Source: JBALVO01 sp036961445 (GTDB lineage Bacteria; Pseudomonadota; Gammaproteobacteria; Pseudomonadales; Halieaceae). From it: 14,171 bases of DNA. The notes below the pieces were generated by a model. The model searched no databases. It saw nothing but the letters and a program-made list of their open reading frames with translations, and was not told the origin of the DNA. Position 1 is the stretch's first letter, and every line of letters begins with the position of its first letter. The position numbers were made by a program, and so were the translations under genes. The stretch spans positions 1 to 14,171 of the forward strand of contig JBALVO010000098.1 in the NCBI GenBank assembly GCA_036961445.1. The letters are read 5' to 3'. Shown here piece after piece: positions 13,984 through 14,171 of this stretch.

Positions 13984-14171
13984 CAGTACGACTGGAACTG
14001 ATCGCTGTTGATGGCTTTCCTCTGGTACAGCCAGGGGATGACCTGGCGCGGCTGATTCTGGATTCCCTTGCCGTCAACGGACTGGCATTGGAGTCGGGAG
14101 ATGTGTTGGTGATTGCCCAGAAAATCGTGTCCAAGGCGGAGGGTCGGTATGTGCGCCTGGCGGATGTGGTC
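13980..14171 (+). CDS. cofE: Coenzyme F420:L-glutamate ligase, N-terminal part
   Basis: The first 64 codons of a gene that leaves the right edge. CofE (FbiB N-terminal domain in Actinobacteria) adds glutamates to F420-0 with GTP, the last step of F420 synthesis. The visible start has the family hallmarks PGDDLARLI (18-26), SGDVLVIAQKIVSKAEGR (39-56) and a following V-x-L. ATG overlaps the npdG stop as ATGA, which indicates tight translational coupling. Whether the protein also carries an FbiB-type C-terminal reductase domain cannot be seen from here. The call is strong because this N-terminal motif is distinctive and the neighbour is npdG. Confidence 0.93.
   Translation, partial: MTVRLELIAVDGFPLVQPGDDLARLILDSLAVNGLALESGDVLVIAQKIVSKAEGRYVRLADVV

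Noticed and set aside
1..14171. Insertion sequences, phage genes, CRISPR arrays, tRNA or rRNA genes
   Set aside because: No transposase-like frame, long terminal repeats, regularly spaced repeats or cloverleaf-like sequence were noticed on either strand by reading. A dedicated search was not possible.

Overview
This window most likely comes from a gammaproteobacterium, probably a marine or environmental aerobe. The evidence is the linked set FNR/ANR, HemN and cbb3 oxidase with CcoG, the Pseudomonas-like protein sequences, and a GC content that looks to be in the low-to-mid 50s by eye. Nothing here fixes the genus. Twelve coding regions are supported; two run off the window edges. Every gene from the left end to about 13.07 kb is on the minus strand, and the last two are on the plus strand. 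No tRNA, rRNA, CRISPR array, insertion sequence or prophage gene was seen, and no gene-free stretch exceeds 300 bases.

Positions 1-6905 form a low-oxygen respiration island. Read in transcription order (right to left) it holds hemN (anaerobic heme synthesis), fnr/anr (a 4Fe-4S oxygen-sensing regulator with all four expected cysteines), a YIP1-family membrane protein, ccoN, ccoO, ccoQ and ccoP (the cbb3-type, high-oxygen-affinity terminal oxidase), and the start of ccoG (a factor for its assembly). Two FNR boxes support the wiring. One is a perfect palindrome, TTGATTTTAATCAA (4506-4519), ahead of the YIP1-ccoNOQP unit. The other is near-perfect, TTGATCCAGGTCAA (6892-6905), ahead of hemN, with a -10-like element at the class II distance. 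The sensor gene therefore lies between two of its own probable targets.

Positions 6918-12155 hold a signalling pair: a very large DUF1631-GGDEF-EAL protein (about 1320 residues), predicted to act on cyclic di-GMP, followed almost without a gap by a LuxR-type regulator. Two sigma70-like promoters precede the large gene. They also argue for an ATG start at 12069 rather than the more distal TTG.

Positions 12244-14171 hold an SDR oxidoreductase diverging from npdG (NADPH:F420 oxidoreductase), which overlaps cofE (F420:glutamate ligase) by 4 bases. This points to coenzyme F420 production and use, which is uncommon in this bacterial group. The 228-base divergent region carries a perfect 14-base palindrome, a candidate operator. 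The F420 pair, the DUF1631 signalling protein and the YIP1 gene leading the oxidase operon are the least ordinary parts of the window.
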